Assembly (NCBI GenBank): GCA_005885165.1
Contig: VAXR01000032.1
Span: 1-22,829 of the forward strand
From: Actinomycetota bacterium
Lineage (GTDB): Bacteria; Actinomycetota; Thermoleophilia; Solirubrobacterales; Thermoleophilaceae
Direction of reading: 5' to 3'
DNA length: 22,829 nucleotides
Shown: positions 22,829-22,829 of the stretch, one piece after another
Numbering within the stretch: the first letter of the stretch is position 1
Layout: each line of letters starts with the position of its first letter
Notes under the pieces: model-generated
Seen by the model: only the letters and a program-made list of their open reading frames with translations
Told to the model about the DNA's origin: nothing
Databases searched by the model: none
Made by a program: the position numbers and the translations under genes

Positions 22829-22829
22829 C

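Noticed and set aside
1..22829. tRNA, rRNA, insertion sequence, phage or integrase signatures
   Set aside because: Reading the gaps and strands showed none. Nearly all the sequence is explained by genes on one strand or the other.

Overview
The window is GC-rich with actinobacterial-style dense packing: many GTG starts, 1-8 base start/stop overlaps and convergent genes with touching stops. The gene content suggests Actinomycetota, and I infer a soil Thermoleophilia (Solirubrobacterales or Gaiellales type). The reasons are a full-length Lhr helicase, a mycobacterial-IHF-like small DNA-binding protein, secreted proteins with SVSC..GNC repeats, and a choice-of-anchor Q beta-helix protein with a basic, lysine-rich C-terminal domain. 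This taxonomic call is inference from protein style only.

Layout. Positions 1-748 (minus) hold the start of a secreted protein built of 56-residue tandem repeats, cut by the window edge. Positions 901-3157 (plus) hold an ABC-2 exporter pair (ATPase and permease) followed by an overlapping family 5 uracil-DNA glycosylase. Positions 3154-4182 (minus) encode an HDOD domain fused to a LuxR-type DNA-binding domain. Positions 4381-9581 (plus) carry lhr and a translationally coupled glycerophosphodiester phosphodiesterase. A 335-base leader region then precedes a 66-residue small protein, which converges on the IHF-like gene (minus). Positions 10583-14438 (minus) form a tight five-gene metal-uptake operon: Fur-family regulator, metal-binding lipoprotein, ATPase and two permeases.

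Divergent from that operon is a secreted beta-helix protein (to 16493). It converges on a hotdog thioesterase whose catalytic triad matches FlK in spacing. Next come an EstB-like serine hydrolase (plus), then glutamate decarboxylase and a universal stress protein (one minus operon), with a small two-helix membrane protein divergent from them. The right end (20292-22829, minus) holds the C-terminus of an Ig-like surface protein, a FemAB/GNAT-like protein and a YVTN beta-propeller gene broken by a single-base frameshift.

Functional themes are uracil and damage repair (UDG, Lhr), metal homeostasis under a self-regulated Fur-family repressor, acid/stress response (GAD, Usp) and cell-surface proteins. 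The most informative regulatory signal is a 19-bp inverted repeat inside the promoter of the metal operon. It resembles the nickel-regulator (Nur) box more than a classical Zur box, and the transporter's binding lipoprotein has an unusual His-His-Glu-Glu ligand set. I found no tRNA, rRNA, insertion sequence, CRISPR array or phage gene.
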